Positions 17,801-24,292 of a stretch of 64,000 bases of DNA are shown here, piece after piece; position 1 is the stretch's first letter; the number at the start of each line of letters is the position of its first letter. Under the pieces are notes generated by a model that saw only the letters and a program-made list of their open reading frames with translations, made no database searches and was not told where the DNA came from. The stretch comes from an uncultured Bacilli bacterium (GTDB taxonomy: Bacteria > Bacillota_I > Bacilli_A > RFN20 > CAG-826): NCBI GenBank assembly GCA_944363525.1, contig CALVUF010000002.1:62001-126000 (forward strand). Direction: 5' to 3'. A program made the position numbers and the translations under genes.

Positions 17801-18027
17801 TCGGACTTCAGTTTCGGGATCCAAGAATCGATCGTGTCCTCGCAATCGTCGAATTTGAGTTCATTCCGCCGTTTATAGATGGTATTGAGAATACCGCTGC
17901 CCTCTTCATCGACGTTAAGAAGGGGGTTGATTGATTGGCAGTAATCGCAGCGGACAAAGCCTTTGGCGGCCTTCATCGGATCAAGGGCGGCGCCGCAGTG
18001 GCTGCAGCGGATTATGTTGTCGCTCAT
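14893..18027 (-). CDS. Zinc-ribbon - TIR - multi-helix membrane protein
   Basis: This 1044-residue protein has an N-terminal zinc ribbon (Cys8, Cys11, Cys27, Cys30) and a TIR domain (about 165-300). The TIR domain shows YDVFLSLK as strand A and VFLLLCTD as strand D, with EYEPIIYHAL between. Glu219 in the YEPII segment sits where the catalytic Glu of NAD-cleaving TIR domains is expected. A long helical repeat-like region (about 350-880) leads to five or six membrane helices (about 885-1030). Bacterial TIR domains often hydrolyse NAD or make signalling nucleotides in defence. Here the gene overlaps the AAA+ gene by four bases and is preceded by GGAGG. I infer a membrane-tethered effector; catalytic activity is unproven. 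Confidence 0.85.
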   Translation of the reverse strand: MSDNIIRCSHCGAALDPMKAAKGFVRCDYCQSINPLLNVDEEGSGILNTIYKRRNELKFDDCEDTIDSWIPKLKSDPEANGPFLAELYFQKFLCNYGIIYVDEDGNSTEKPTLNRLSERSCFDDSNLQEAFKYANADQKDSYERAAQEIDDIRKLACEKLSTEEPYDVFLSLKVKTLDGKGYTVDNQRAKEIYDQLTAAGYRVFYSEMTLKQKVGAEYEPIIYHALSTAPVFLLLCTDDVDNILQPWVQNEWSRYLKRVQESEDDLALIPVITDKVDISALPAKLKKFQALKYDPQFWPSLEKILRTTIKRNVGFTAKKKDVKIDIKPIQVVEKKIEKTIFGGKKEKIVIPANDETRLKRIQGEMSSMVSAKNQRKKKKAARYREQSLNDLQTLLKVNDRYYLAYWTLYLLLNDIANDGKLSETSFSLTAEDLSVLDKCFALAPQEFVEEKLNLLRKQFDHSIYDPSFASALPLYEFLLKYVNEKGEIELAYNFENAVAQHISNSRDKKSKNLESSVDKVSEIVYGVLTKGGTERVVSYYDHLATTYRNVGNFAASGQYVKKALELFEADPTALWNQLLNKYKISSNDNLAKLLKNPREVYLTVEKMLKGGYRIENLHQNRRNYVTRIINLCIDYLKFNAKSSYLLFKEVVQVIPNAKEYMDDEEFNEYFYQIVSDYATRNLWVGRYKEAKEFAELLIANNLQTPETYWILLKAGLKKPTNFDLLMIDENHDFQMGKSKTDYDNIIAASQAYDDANSGKKNSKAEAFSWTAANDDFHALWDRIATERRSTRSLIIKTLKEAKKYFLTVFSGGESESIQYLSSLVNESTDDLFTALSNIRSEFYGKANSFGDSLRGSKRGNKKNSVDSKYKKKQFVSLANSRFSPKIAAFTLFALAAPLMFLLLSYFNVNVGIANAYISLFVVIPLGLLWTLVYKKAYQVKLPLVRKIFPLLATAVFAALPFLLLKEDLMESTKFVLVEYLPMIASILLGLVYLFENHWVLASRSPRNSILAIIGIAGSIALTYVFRLDPDSYYSLLYNYHFPGL

Positions 18028-19406
18028 GGATTAACCTCCGTTTGCACAGTTTCCTTCGCCTGGATCAGGAACGACCCAATCCAGGTCTTATCGTAGACAT
18101 CAACTTGATAACGGCCGGGCTTTTCCAGCGAAAAGGGCTCGCTGACGTAATGGTTGGCGTTCTTGGTCATGTTGACCCGTCGCCCAGCGATCGACAAATA
18201 GACTTGGTTATGGAGGCCGCCGAGTCTGAATTCCAGTTGGTACTGGCGTCCGTCCGCGTATTCGAACACCTTGTTCTGAACCGCGATCTCATCCAAGGAA
18301 TCGCCTTCGAGCTCTTGACTATGGACCCCGGCGTATTTCTCGTAACGGCGGATATCGGAAAGGTCGATATGCTGCCTGACCTCGTGGATTTCCTTCAAAA
18401 AATCATCCATCACCACGTTGATGACGACTTCGGAGGAGAAGGAGGCCAGCAGCGGGCGTTCCTTGGCTTTGTCGCAGACCAAGGCGATATCAGCCCCGGA
18501 GAAATTGTTGGTAAGGCTGGCCAGCCGGTCGAGGTCGACGTCCTCGTCAATCGGCAGACCGGCGAGAATCCGTTCGAACATCGCCCGCCGCTCAAGGAAA
18601 TTGGGCAAGCGGATATAGATCTTGGTTGAGAAGCGGCCGCTTCGGAGGGCAGCGTTGTCAATGCTCCAGGGCTTGTTGGTCGAACCCAATAACAATAGAT
18701 TGGGGTTCTTGCCGGTGAAACCATCGATTTGCTGGAGGAACTCATTGACCCGGCGGTCATTATGGATATCCTGCCCCCTAGAGGCGAAGAGGGTATCCAT
18801 CTCATCGATGAAGATGATGCTCCGTTCCTCTTTGCCGATGGAGGCGAACAAGGCGGCGATGTTCTTCTCCGATTCCCCCACCCATTTGGAGACGATGTCG
18901 GAGGAACGGACTAAGTAGAATTTGGCTTGGACTTCGTGGGCGACGGCTTTGGCGAGCATCGTCTTCCCGGTCCCCGGCGGGCCATAGAGCAAAATGCCCC
19001 CGCCGCTGGCTTTGCGGTAGAGTTGGTATTTCTCCGGATATAGAAGCGGATAGATCATCGCGACCTTGATCTCGCGTTTGGCTTCCTCGAGGCCGACGAT
19101 GTCATCGAAGGAGACGTCGGGGGCCGGAACGCACTGGAATGGCTTGGCGTCCTCTTCGTTAGAGGCGGAGGGGGCGGGTGCCTTCCGCCGAGGGGCGTTC
19201 AGCTCATCGGCATAGCGATTCAGCCGATTGGCCTTGCTTATGCGGGCTTTTTTGAGTTCGGGCGTCGCGTTTTTGCTTGCTAAAAGGAGTTCTTTGGCCG
19301 CCAGGTAATAATTCCTTTTGGCCGATTCGGCGTCACCTTCCGCCTCGCTTTTCTTGGCCAGGCGAAAATAGTGGTCGTATTTCTCCATCAAGAAAGCATC
19401 ATCCAT
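18024..19406 (-). CDS. Vps4-like AAA+ ATPase with N-terminal MIT-like domain
   Basis: From the ATG at 19406 the protein has 460 residues. Residues 1-70 form three predicted helices with the spacing and Ala/Tyr pattern of MIT domains (YDHYFRLAKKSEAEGD, YYLAAKELLLA, ARISKANRLNRYADEL). A linker leads to a meiotic-clade AAA+ module with Walker A GPPGTGKT (142-149), pore loop KWVGESEKN (174-182), Walker B IIFIDE (197-202), sensor Asn244 and arginine residues 255 and 258. A C-terminal beta domain (about 365-460) is extra. Vps4 disassembles ESCRT-III polymers. A longer start at 19466 only reads the upstream gene in another frame. It overlaps the ESCRT-III-like gene by eight bases and the TIR gene by four. 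Confidence 0.9.
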   Translation of the reverse strand: MDDAFLMEKYDHYFRLAKKSEAEGDAESAKRNYYLAAKELLLASKNATPELKKARISKANRLNRYADELNAPRRKAPAPSASNEEDAKPFQCVPAPDVSFDDIVGLEEAKREIKVAMIYPLLYPEKYQLYRKASGGGILLYGPPGTGKTMLAKAVAHEVQAKFYLVRSSDIVSKWVGESEKNIAALFASIGKEERSIIFIDEMDTLFASRGQDIHNDRRVNEFLQQIDGFTGKNPNLLLLGSTNKPWSIDNAALRSGRFSTKIYIRLPNFLERRAMFERILAGLPIDEDVDLDRLASLTNNFSGADIALVCDKAKERPLLASFSSEVVINVVMDDFLKEIHEVRQHIDLSDIRRYEKYAGVHSQELEGDSLDEIAVQNKVFEYADGRQYQLEFRLGGLHNQVYLSIAGRRVNMTKNANHYVSEPFSLEKPGRYQVDVYDKTWIGSFLIQAKETVQTEVNP

Positions 19407-19980
19407 TTTTCTGCAGTTTGCTTTCGATTTCCGCCATGGTCGAATCCACCTCGTCGGCCGGGCCATCTTGCCCTAAGCCCTCGTTGACCAAGGACATGAT
19501 GTCTTTGGTCGAGATATCGCCTTTGTCGGAGACGGAGGAGAAGGAATCCTTGGAGTTCTCCAAGAAGATCTCCATCCGTTCCTGTTGCTTCTCGGCGCTA
19601 TGCATGGCGAGGCTGAATTGCTTGGACACCTCGGCGAATTGCTTATCGTCGGTCAGCTTGACCATGTCCTTCGATAAGGAAGCCATGCCATTGAGGAATT
19701 CCGAAGTGGTCTTGAGCATGTCCTTCAAGGAGACCATGATCTCGAAATTGATCTTCATCTCCCGGATCCGCTTCTCCTGGGACATGGCGCTTTTCAAGGC
19801 CGAGACCGCCAACGATAGTTCATTGCCAAGGCCATGGAGTTTGGCTTCTTTGGCCTTCTCGAGGTAAAAGTCCTTCTGCTCTTCGAGTTTCTTCAATTGC
19901 TTCCCCATCTCGGCGATGGTCCGCTTGAGCACAAGTTTCTTCTCGAACTCTTTCTCTTCCTTGGACTTAAAGATTGACAT
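19399..19980 (-). CDS. ESCRT-III (Vps2/CHMP2-like) helical protein B
   Basis: This 193-residue protein is almost wholly helical and charged. It begins MSIFKSKEEKEF, a short hydrophobic-basic N-terminus like those of CHMP proteins. Two long helices follow (about 8-50 and 52-110, basic), then shorter acidic helices; this basic-core, acidic-tail layout is typical of ESCRT-III. The last residues, DEVDSTMAEIESKLQKNG, resemble a MIM1 motif, the Vps4-MIT ligand at the C-terminus of Vps2. I chose the ATG at 19980 because AGGAGG lies eight bases upstream. It overlaps the preceding gene by 14 bases and the AAA+ gene by eight. Coiled-coil look-alikes cannot be excluded by eye. Confidence 0.7.
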   Translation of the reverse strand: MSIFKSKEEKEFEKKLVLKRTIAEMGKQLKKLEEQKDFYLEKAKEAKLHGLGNELSLAVSALKSAMSQEKRIREMKINFEIMVSLKDMLKTTSEFLNGMASLSKDMVKLTDDKQFAEVSKQFSLAMHSAEKQQERMEIFLENSKDSFSSVSDKGDISTKDIMSLVNEGLGQDGPADEVDSTMAEIESKLQKNG

Positions 19981-20551
19981 CGGTATTTCCTCCTTCAGCA
20001 TCCCTATCGAGGCGCGGTTCCTCCTCCGCTTCCTCGAACATGGCAAGCAACTGGTCGTCGGACTCGTTGACCCCGTATATCTTCTCGTTCGGGGTATAGC
20101 TTTCGCTCACTTCCTTGAAGACATCGTCGGCGCTGGTCATGATGTCCTCGGCTTTGACCTTGGTCTGCAAGGCCCCATTGAGGAACTTGGCGAGGTTCTT
20201 CTGATCCGATAAAAGGTCGATCAGGGAGACATCCGAGGTGGCTTGGATGAATTCCTTATCGTCGAGGGCGCTTTTGAGTTTCTTCAAAAGCTGGAGGTTA
20301 TATAAAAGGTAGAGGGAACGTTGGAGCAGATCCTGCCGTTCTTTCTTGCCGGCTTCGATTTTCTTCGCGTAGAGCAACCGGATATCGCGGTTGGCTTCCT
20401 GCCGCCCCTTGGCAAGCAAAGCCTTCTCTTTAACGGCCGAGTCGGCGATTTCCTTTTCCAAGGCCTCTTCCCGATTCTCAAGCTCGATGATGGCTTCCAC
20501 CACTTCCTCGCGCTTAAGCTTCTTATAACGGTTTTTCCGGAATGGCCACAT
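19967..20551 (-). CDS. ESCRT-III (Snf7-like) helical protein A
   Basis: This 194-residue helical protein begins MWPFRKNRYKKLKREE, again a hydrophobic tip and basic stretch as in Snf7/CHMP proteins. A long basic helical hairpin (about 12-100) contains ALLAKGRQEANRDIRLLYAKK, comparable to the Snf7 helix 1-2 region. Acidic C-terminal helices include DDQLLAMFEEAEEEP near 165-179, like the Snf7 DELxxML tails. Its start shares one base with the stop of the upstream small gene (TGATG), and GAGGAGA precedes it. Known bacterial ESCRT-III relatives are PspA and Vipp1; this protein looks nearer to the eukaryote/archaeal pattern, but that needs a profile search. Confidence 0.68.
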   Translation of the reverse strand: MWPFRKNRYKKLKREEVVEAIIELENREEALEKEIADSAVKEKALLAKGRQEANRDIRLLYAKKIEAGKKERQDLLQRSLYLLYNLQLLKKLKSALDDKEFIQATSDVSLIDLLSDQKNLAKFLNGALQTKVKAEDIMTSADDVFKEVSESYTPNEKIYGVNESDDQLLAMFEEAEEEPRLDRDAEGGNTDVNL

Positions 20552-20916
20552 CAGAACTTCTCCTCTTTGGTGGAGTAAGAAGCAACCATGTGTTTCCTCT
20601 TGGATATGGCCAAGCCAACCTCTTCAAGGGCTGAGGCCAGTTTATCGGAGGCGAAATCCTCCTTCTTGATTGACCGATTGATTTCGATTGAAAGATCCTC
20701 AAGGGAATTCTTGATTTTCTTTTCTTCTTTCTCGGCATCGGCCCGCGGGAAAAGACCATTAATTTCCTCGGCGAACGTCCGCAACTCGTCGTAGGTTTTG
20801 TCGTCTTGTCCTTTGACTTGATCAAGGAGGACCTTTATCGAGGCGGCAATCTCTCCCAGCCGGTTCCGCGACTTGACTTCTTCTTTATAATGGGAATTCT
20901 TGTTTCGGAAAAACAT
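20551..20916 (-). CDS. Small helical protein of the ESCRT-like operon
   Basis: This 121-residue protein is mostly helical and charged, beginning MFFRNKNSHYKEEVKSR. The hydrophobic-basic opening resembles those of its two downstream neighbours. No domain is recognised; it could be a third, shortened ESCRT-III-like subunit or an adaptor. I chose the second ATG (20916) because AGGAGG is eight bases upstream of it and only two bases from the first ATG. It starts 15 bases after the SPFH gene and ends overlapping the next start. Confidence 0.65.
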   Translation of the reverse strand: MFFRNKNSHYKEEVKSRNRLGEIAASIKVLLDQVKGQDDKTYDELRTFAEEINGLFPRADAEKEEKKIKNSLEDLSIEINRSIKKEDFASDKLASALEEVGLAISKRKHMVASYSTKEEKF

Positions 20917-20931
20917 GGTCATGACCTCCTA

Positions 20932-22017
20932 TTAGCCCAGCTTATGGCCGCAATAGGGGCAAAAAGCCGCCCCCTCCGGAACCTTCTTGTGGCAAGACGG
21001 GCAAATCCCGTCCTCGAAGAGCTTCGCCCCGTCATTGGGGCAGAATTTGATTTCGCTTCCGTATTTGGCGTGGCAAACCGGGCAAACCATCGTCTTCTTC
21101 GGCTCTGGCTTATCGCCATCCGGCCAGCCAAGCGTCTTCAGGACGTCATAGTATTTTTCGGCATCTTCGGCCTTCAGCGAATGGAGGATCTTCTCCCGTT
21201 CGAAATTCTTATCATCAAGCCTTTCGAGCTCGGCGGCGATTTCCTTCGCGTCTTTCTTGTATTGCTCGTTGCCTTTGATTTCCTTCCGTTTGGCCTCGAG
21301 CAAATCGATTTCCTCTTCGCTTGGAGAAATCGAGCCAAACGTAAAGGAACAGACTTCCAATCCATAGTCGGAAGCAAAGATGTCAGCCAATTGTTTTTTG
21401 AGGCTTTCAGCGATGTCAAGTTTATAGAGGGCGATATCCTCGAAGGGGATGTGCTTCTCCTTCAACGTCCGATAAATGCTTGGCTCAATGAAGGAAAGGA
21501 GCCGCTGCATAAGGCGGCGCTGCAAATCCTCGATGGAGAAATTCTTATCGGCCCCGACTAACTCAGTATAGAACTTCTTCGAATTGTGAACCCGAACCTC
21601 GAATTCGCCAAAAGCCCGGACGTGAACCAGGATATCGGTCAGTTCGTCACGAAAGGCAAAAGGGGAGGTGGTCCCCCACTTAACGTTTAAGCGCGCGGTC
21701 TTGGAGATGAAGAGAAGGTCGACGGTGCAAGCCCCGACCTTCTTAGCTCCGAAGAGCCCCTTCTTGTAGTCGAAGACTGGATAACGACCCCCTCCGAACA
21801 CACCAAGCAGCATCCCGTCCTTGACGAAGACGACCTCATGGGTATCGTCGACGATGACTTCGGCTTCGGGGTTCAGGATGTCGGCCGAGAAGCGCCAGAA
21901 CAAGGCGTTGTTGTCACCAGCAAACTTGATTTCCGTCAGGTTCTTCAAATCACGTTTCTTTAAATCGTTGATCGAGAGGTCACCATTGTTGAGGGTGTAA
22001 ACGTCTTTCTTGGCCAT
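20932..22017 (-). CDS. SPFH-domain protein with C-terminal zinc ribbons (YdjI-like)
   Basis: From the ATG at 22017 (AGGA upstream) the protein has 361 residues. The N-terminal two thirds resemble the SPFH 'virion core protein' family: GVFGGGRYPVFDYKKGLFG, FISKTARLNVKWGTTSPFAFRD and a long charged helix region. The C-terminus holds two zinc ribbons, CPVC...CPNDG (312-329, third Cys then Asp) and CPSC...CPYCG (339-357). SPFH proteins scaffold membrane microdomains. In Bacillus subtilis the relative YdjI shares an operon with the PspA-type protein YdjF, which is in the ESCRT-III superfamily. As first gene of this operon it may recruit the ESCRT-III-like proteins to damaged membrane (inference). 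Confidence 0.85.
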   Translation of the reverse strand: MAKKDVYTLNNGDLSINDLKKRDLKNLTEIKFAGDNNALFWRFSADILNPEAEVIVDDTHEVVFVKDGMLLGVFGGGRYPVFDYKKGLFGAKKVGACTVDLLFISKTARLNVKWGTTSPFAFRDELTDILVHVRAFGEFEVRVHNSKKFYTELVGADKNFSIEDLQRRLMQRLLSFIEPSIYRTLKEKHIPFEDIALYKLDIAESLKKQLADIFASDYGLEVCSFTFGSISPSEEEIDLLEAKRKEIKGNEQYKKDAKEIAAELERLDDKNFEREKILHSLKAEDAEKYYDVLKTLGWPDGDKPEPKKTMVCPVCHAKYGSEIKFCPNDGAKLFEDGICPSCHKKVPEGAAFCPYCGHKLG

Positions 22018-22045
22018 AGTTTTCCTGTCCTTTGATAACTGACTC

Positions 22046-22074
22046 ATTTTAAGCGCACATGTGGGAGGGAGCAA
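22046..22074 (-). promoter_or_regulatory. Candidate promoter of the ESCRT-like operon
   Basis: TTGCTC (22074-22069), 17 bases, TAAAAT (22051-22046), 28 bases before the SPFH ATG. A perfect TTGACA at 22089-22084 lies nearby but has no -10 at proper spacing. A degenerate dyad with GCACTC (22120-22111 area) and AGCGCT (22103-22098 area) lies further upstream. Confidence 0.35.
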
Positions 22075-22150
22075 AAGATTTCGTGTCAATCTTATTCAGC
22101 GCTTGATTCTAGGAGTGCCTGAATGCTGCTGAAAATAGGGAAATATGCGT

Positions 22151-22179
22151 AAAAAGGACTCCGGGTTGGGGAGTCCTTT
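22151..22179 (-). terminator. Intrinsic terminator (minus strand)
   Basis: AAAGGACTCC and GGAGTCCTTT form a 10-bp stem with a short loop, followed on the minus strand by TTTTT in total with the stem end. It is a second terminator downstream of rpsR and would end any RNA made from the 22180-22450 interval. Confidence 0.8.
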
Positions 22180-22450
22180 GGATGTTAGCCATTAGTTAAG
22201 GCCGATGGGAGCCTTAGCCGATTGTCGCCGCACGGAGCCATCCGTCCCCGAAACTACGATCTTCTCCCTTCTAGGGCGATCATGCCGCGTCTCCCCCAAT
22301 CCGCGAACGGCTTTTCCAAAATATCCTTTGCCCAGGCAACCGGGCGAAGGGAAAACGCAGGCGCCGTCTGGCTTATCCGGGCTTGCCACGAAGCAATCCG
22401 GGCTTGCCTGGGAAGCATTTCTGGCAGGCTAGGCAATTCGCCAAGGCATA
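22180..22450 (-). other. Unassigned GC-rich interval between two terminators, possible structured RNA
   Basis: No recognisable protein is encoded; frames on both strands look random. It lies between two minus-strand terminators and contains a 13-bp direct repeat (ATCCGGGCTTGCC at 22375-22387 and 22396-22408 on the plus strand). I could not match it to RNase P, SRP, tmRNA or a riboswitch. A minus-strand small RNA of up to about 280 bases is possible. Confidence 0.35.
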
Positions 22451-22476
22451 AGAAAAGGGCCTCGCCGATGAGGCCC
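22451..22476 (-). terminator. Terminator of the rpsF-ssb-rpsR operon
   Basis: GGGCCTC and GAGGCCC form a perfect 7-bp stem with a six-base loop, followed on the minus strand by TTTTCTTAT, about 70 bases after the rpsR stop. Confidence 0.85.
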
Positions 22477-22544
22477 ATGGAGAACGGTTATTGTTGTGAT
22501 TTCCGGAGCAATCGAGCCCGGGAAACTACAAGTATTAAGCGCGA

Positions 22545-22769
22545 TTACTTGACTTGGGTGAGAAGGCCCATGAAACGGGCATTCTTGATCGCGGTGGCCA
22601 GTTGCCGTTGATACTTGGCGCTGGTGCCGGTCATGGCGCGCGGAGTGATCTTGCCATCGGGCGAGATGAACTTCTGAAGGGTCTCAACGTCTTTGTAGTC
22701 GACGTATTTGATCTTGTTCTTCTTGAAGTAGCAGACCTTCCGGCGCGAACGGATTTTCTTATAAGCCAT
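22545..22769 (-). CDS. rpsR: 30S ribosomal protein bS18
   Basis: This 74-residue protein has the bS18 core: [52 protein letters not shown] helix and LLTQ near the end. It binds 16S rRNA in the platform together with bS6. It is the last gene of the canonical rpsF-ssb-rpsR operon. AAAGGA precedes the ATG. Confidence 0.98.
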   Translation of the reverse strand: MAYKKIRSRRKVCYFKKNKIKYVDYKDVETLQKFISPDGKITPRAMTGTSAKYQRQLATAIKNARFMGLLTQVK

Positions 22770-22798
22770 TGAGGTAGGTCCTTTCTTTCTTGTAATGA

Positions 22799-23260
22799 TT
22801 AGAAGGGAAGATTGTCTTCCGCCAAATCGAGATTCAGCGTGTCTTCATTCTTCACTTCGGAAACGTCATCGACTTGCGAGGACGGGCCATCGGCGCTCGG
22901 GGCATCAGCGACATAGCCGGAATCGGAGGCCGATTTCGACTTCGGCTCCATGAATTCCACCTGATTGGCGACGACTTCGGTCGAGGTGACTTCGACGTTG
23001 TCGGTCCGGCGGACATATTTCCGTTGGGTTAAACGCCCAATGACGCCGACCAAACTCCCCTTCTTGGTGAACTGGACGACGGTATCGGCGGCTTTCCCGA
23101 AGACGGAAACCGGCATGAAGATGGTGACTTTTTCCCCATTAGGGCCTTTCCGGGAATCATCGACGGCGATGGTGAAGGAAGCCACCGCGGTCCCAGACGA
23201 GGTCCGACGGGTCTCAGGGTCGCGGGTAAGGCGGCCGACGAGCACAACGTTATTGACCAT
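22799..23260 (-). CDS. ssb: Single-stranded DNA-binding protein
   Basis: This 153-residue OB-fold protein opens [23 protein letters not shown], has a linker of low complexity (about 107-140) and ends in the acidic tip DLAEDNLPF, which docks replication and repair partners. It coats single-stranded DNA at forks. It sits between rpsF and rpsR as in most Bacillota. Confidence 0.98.
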   Translation of the reverse strand: MVNNVVLVGRLTRDPETRRTSSGTAVASFTIAVDDSRKGPNGEKVTIFMPVSVFGKAADTVVQFTKKGSLVGVIGRLTQRKYVRRTDNVEVTSTEVVANQVEFMEPKSKSASDSGYVADAPSADGPSSQVDDVSEVKNEDTLNLDLAEDNLPF

Positions 23261-23283
23261 AAATAAGTCCTCCTGTTTGTTCT

Positions 23284-23571
23284 TTAGTCTTTATCGACGG
23301 TGATGAGGAAACGGATGACTTGGTTGTCGAGTTTGCAGACCCGATCAAATTCTTTCAGGCAAGCGGCATCGGCCGTGACTTTGAGCACGACGTAGAAACC
23401 CTTGGTTTGCTTTTTGATCGGATAGGCAAATTCGCGGACGCCCCAGGCATTGACATTCCGGATGGTCGCCTTGTTGGCGGTCAGGATGCCGTGGACTTTC
23501 TCCATCTCCGCGTTGCGGGCGGCTTCATCAAGCCCAGCGGAGAGGATGTACATGATTTCGTACTTTCCCAT
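23284..23571 (-). CDS. rpsF: 30S ribosomal protein bS6
   Basis: This 95-residue protein has the bS6 pattern KYEIMYILSAGLDEAARNAEMEKV and GVREFAYPIKKQTKGFYVVLKV. It pairs with bS18 in the 30S platform. GGAGGT lies nine bases before the ATG. It follows a leader of about 90 bases that has a GCCC/GGGC hairpin and could bind the S6:S18 complex, a known autoregulation in bacteria; I could not confirm the motif. Confidence 0.98.
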   Translation of the reverse strand: MGKYEIMYILSAGLDEAARNAEMEKVHGILTANKATIRNVNAWGVREFAYPIKKQTKGFYVVLKVTADAACLKEFDRVCKLDNQVIRFLITVDKD

Positions 23572-23667
23572 TGAATTGCACCTCCTAGTTTCGGTCTAAG
23601 GATCGCCTTGGATGTCTCCATGCGACCATAGAAGCGTGTGCCCCTTTCCTTCAAAAGGGCGAACGCA

Positions 23668-23696
23668 ATTATAAAGGGGTTAAGGGGTTAGTTCAA
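23668..23696 (-). promoter_or_regulatory. Promoter of the rpsF operon
   Basis: TTGAAC (23696-23691), 17 bases, TATAAT (23673-23668) on the minus strand. The -10 is perfect and the -35 matches four of six. The expected start gives a leader of about 90 bases before rpsF. Confidence 0.8.
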
Positions 23697-23914
23697 TCAA
23701 TTTCCACCAGCCAAATTCCCGTCTCGGCCTCACCTCCGATACTGAATATGTAACCGGCAAATTCAAAAGAATCACTAACTATTTTCCAAACCTCGCAAAT
23801 TAAGTACGCAGATTGAAAAGAAAGCCCGCAAAAACCTAATGGAAAAAGAAAAAGTTTTTGCCAGCAGCCTGCCCCGTTCCTAAGGAGTTCAACTTCTATT
23901 GTTATTGATCCCAA
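23693..23914 (-). CDS. Doubtful 73-residue reading frame after the antitoxin
   Basis: From a TTG at 23914, inside the tail of the antitoxin remnant, a frame reads GSITIEVELLRNGAGCWQK and ends ETGIWLVEID, its TGA lying in the -35 of the rpsF promoter. It is Phe-rich and matches no RelE/ParE toxin that I know. It stands where a toxin gene would be expected, so it could be a decayed partner, or chance. Confidence 0.2.
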   Translation of the reverse strand: MGSITIEVELLRNGAGCWQKLFLFPLGFCGLSFQSAYLICEVWKIVSDSFEFAGYIFSIGGEAETGIWLVEID

Positions 23915-24150
23915 GCATTTTCTCGACCTCCGCGATATCGGTCCGCCCATTCTCTCGCGCGGATTTCTCGCCTCGGGATAACTCACCAAAAAAACTTAAG
24001 GACCGCCATCGCCTTTTCGTAATCATCGATATCCATAATCACATAACGTCCGCGACCGCTTACCATTAGGACCACCGGCACTCCAGCCGAGACGTCATTC
24101 AGGACCTCGGCATAGTTATTCAGATCCGATATCGGTTTAGTCCTTGACAT
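23889..24150 (-). pseudogene. Phd/YefM-type antitoxin with a frameshift at a T7 run
   Basis: The ATG at 24150 starts MSRTKPISDLNNYAEVLNDV, then VVLMVSGRGRYVIMDIDDYE, the DNA-binding domain of Phd/YefM antitoxins. After AVLKFF the frame hits TGG TGA (stop 23983-23985, 55 residues). Removing one T from the seven-T run (minus strand, 23994-23988) restores GELSRGEKSARENGRTDIAEVEKML, the usual toxin-neutralising tail, up to a TGA at 23889-23891. So the gene is broken by one base, or slippage or a sequencing error is involved. No RelE/ParE toxin follows. The Shine-Dalgarno is weak. Confidence 0.8.
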
Positions 24151-24220
24151 AGTTTTACTCACATATGTATTTACAATTAATTATCCAAAAGTTGCAACAG
24201 CAAATCTCCGCGAAAAAAGG

Positions 24221-24253
24221 AAAAACCCCGAAGAAGCGATGGCTTCTAGGGGG
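24221..24253 (-). terminator. Terminator of lysS
   Basis: On the minus strand CCCC-T-AGAAGC pairs with GCTTCT-TC-GGGG, then TTTTTCCTTTTTT. It lies about 40 bases after the lysS stop. Confidence 0.85.
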
Positions 24254-24292
24254 CTCAGTCAATCGAATAAGGTGTCGATTCGCCTTTTTTGT

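Noticed and set aside
19406..19466. Longer AAA+ start giving 20 extra residues
   Set aside because: The extra codons read the upstream ESCRT-III-like gene in another frame and are Arg/Trp-rich; the MIT-like domain begins at the internal ATG.
20932..22017. The 'virion core protein' name of the SPFH family as a sign of a prophage
   Set aside because: No capsid, tail, terminase or integrase genes are present; the name is historical.
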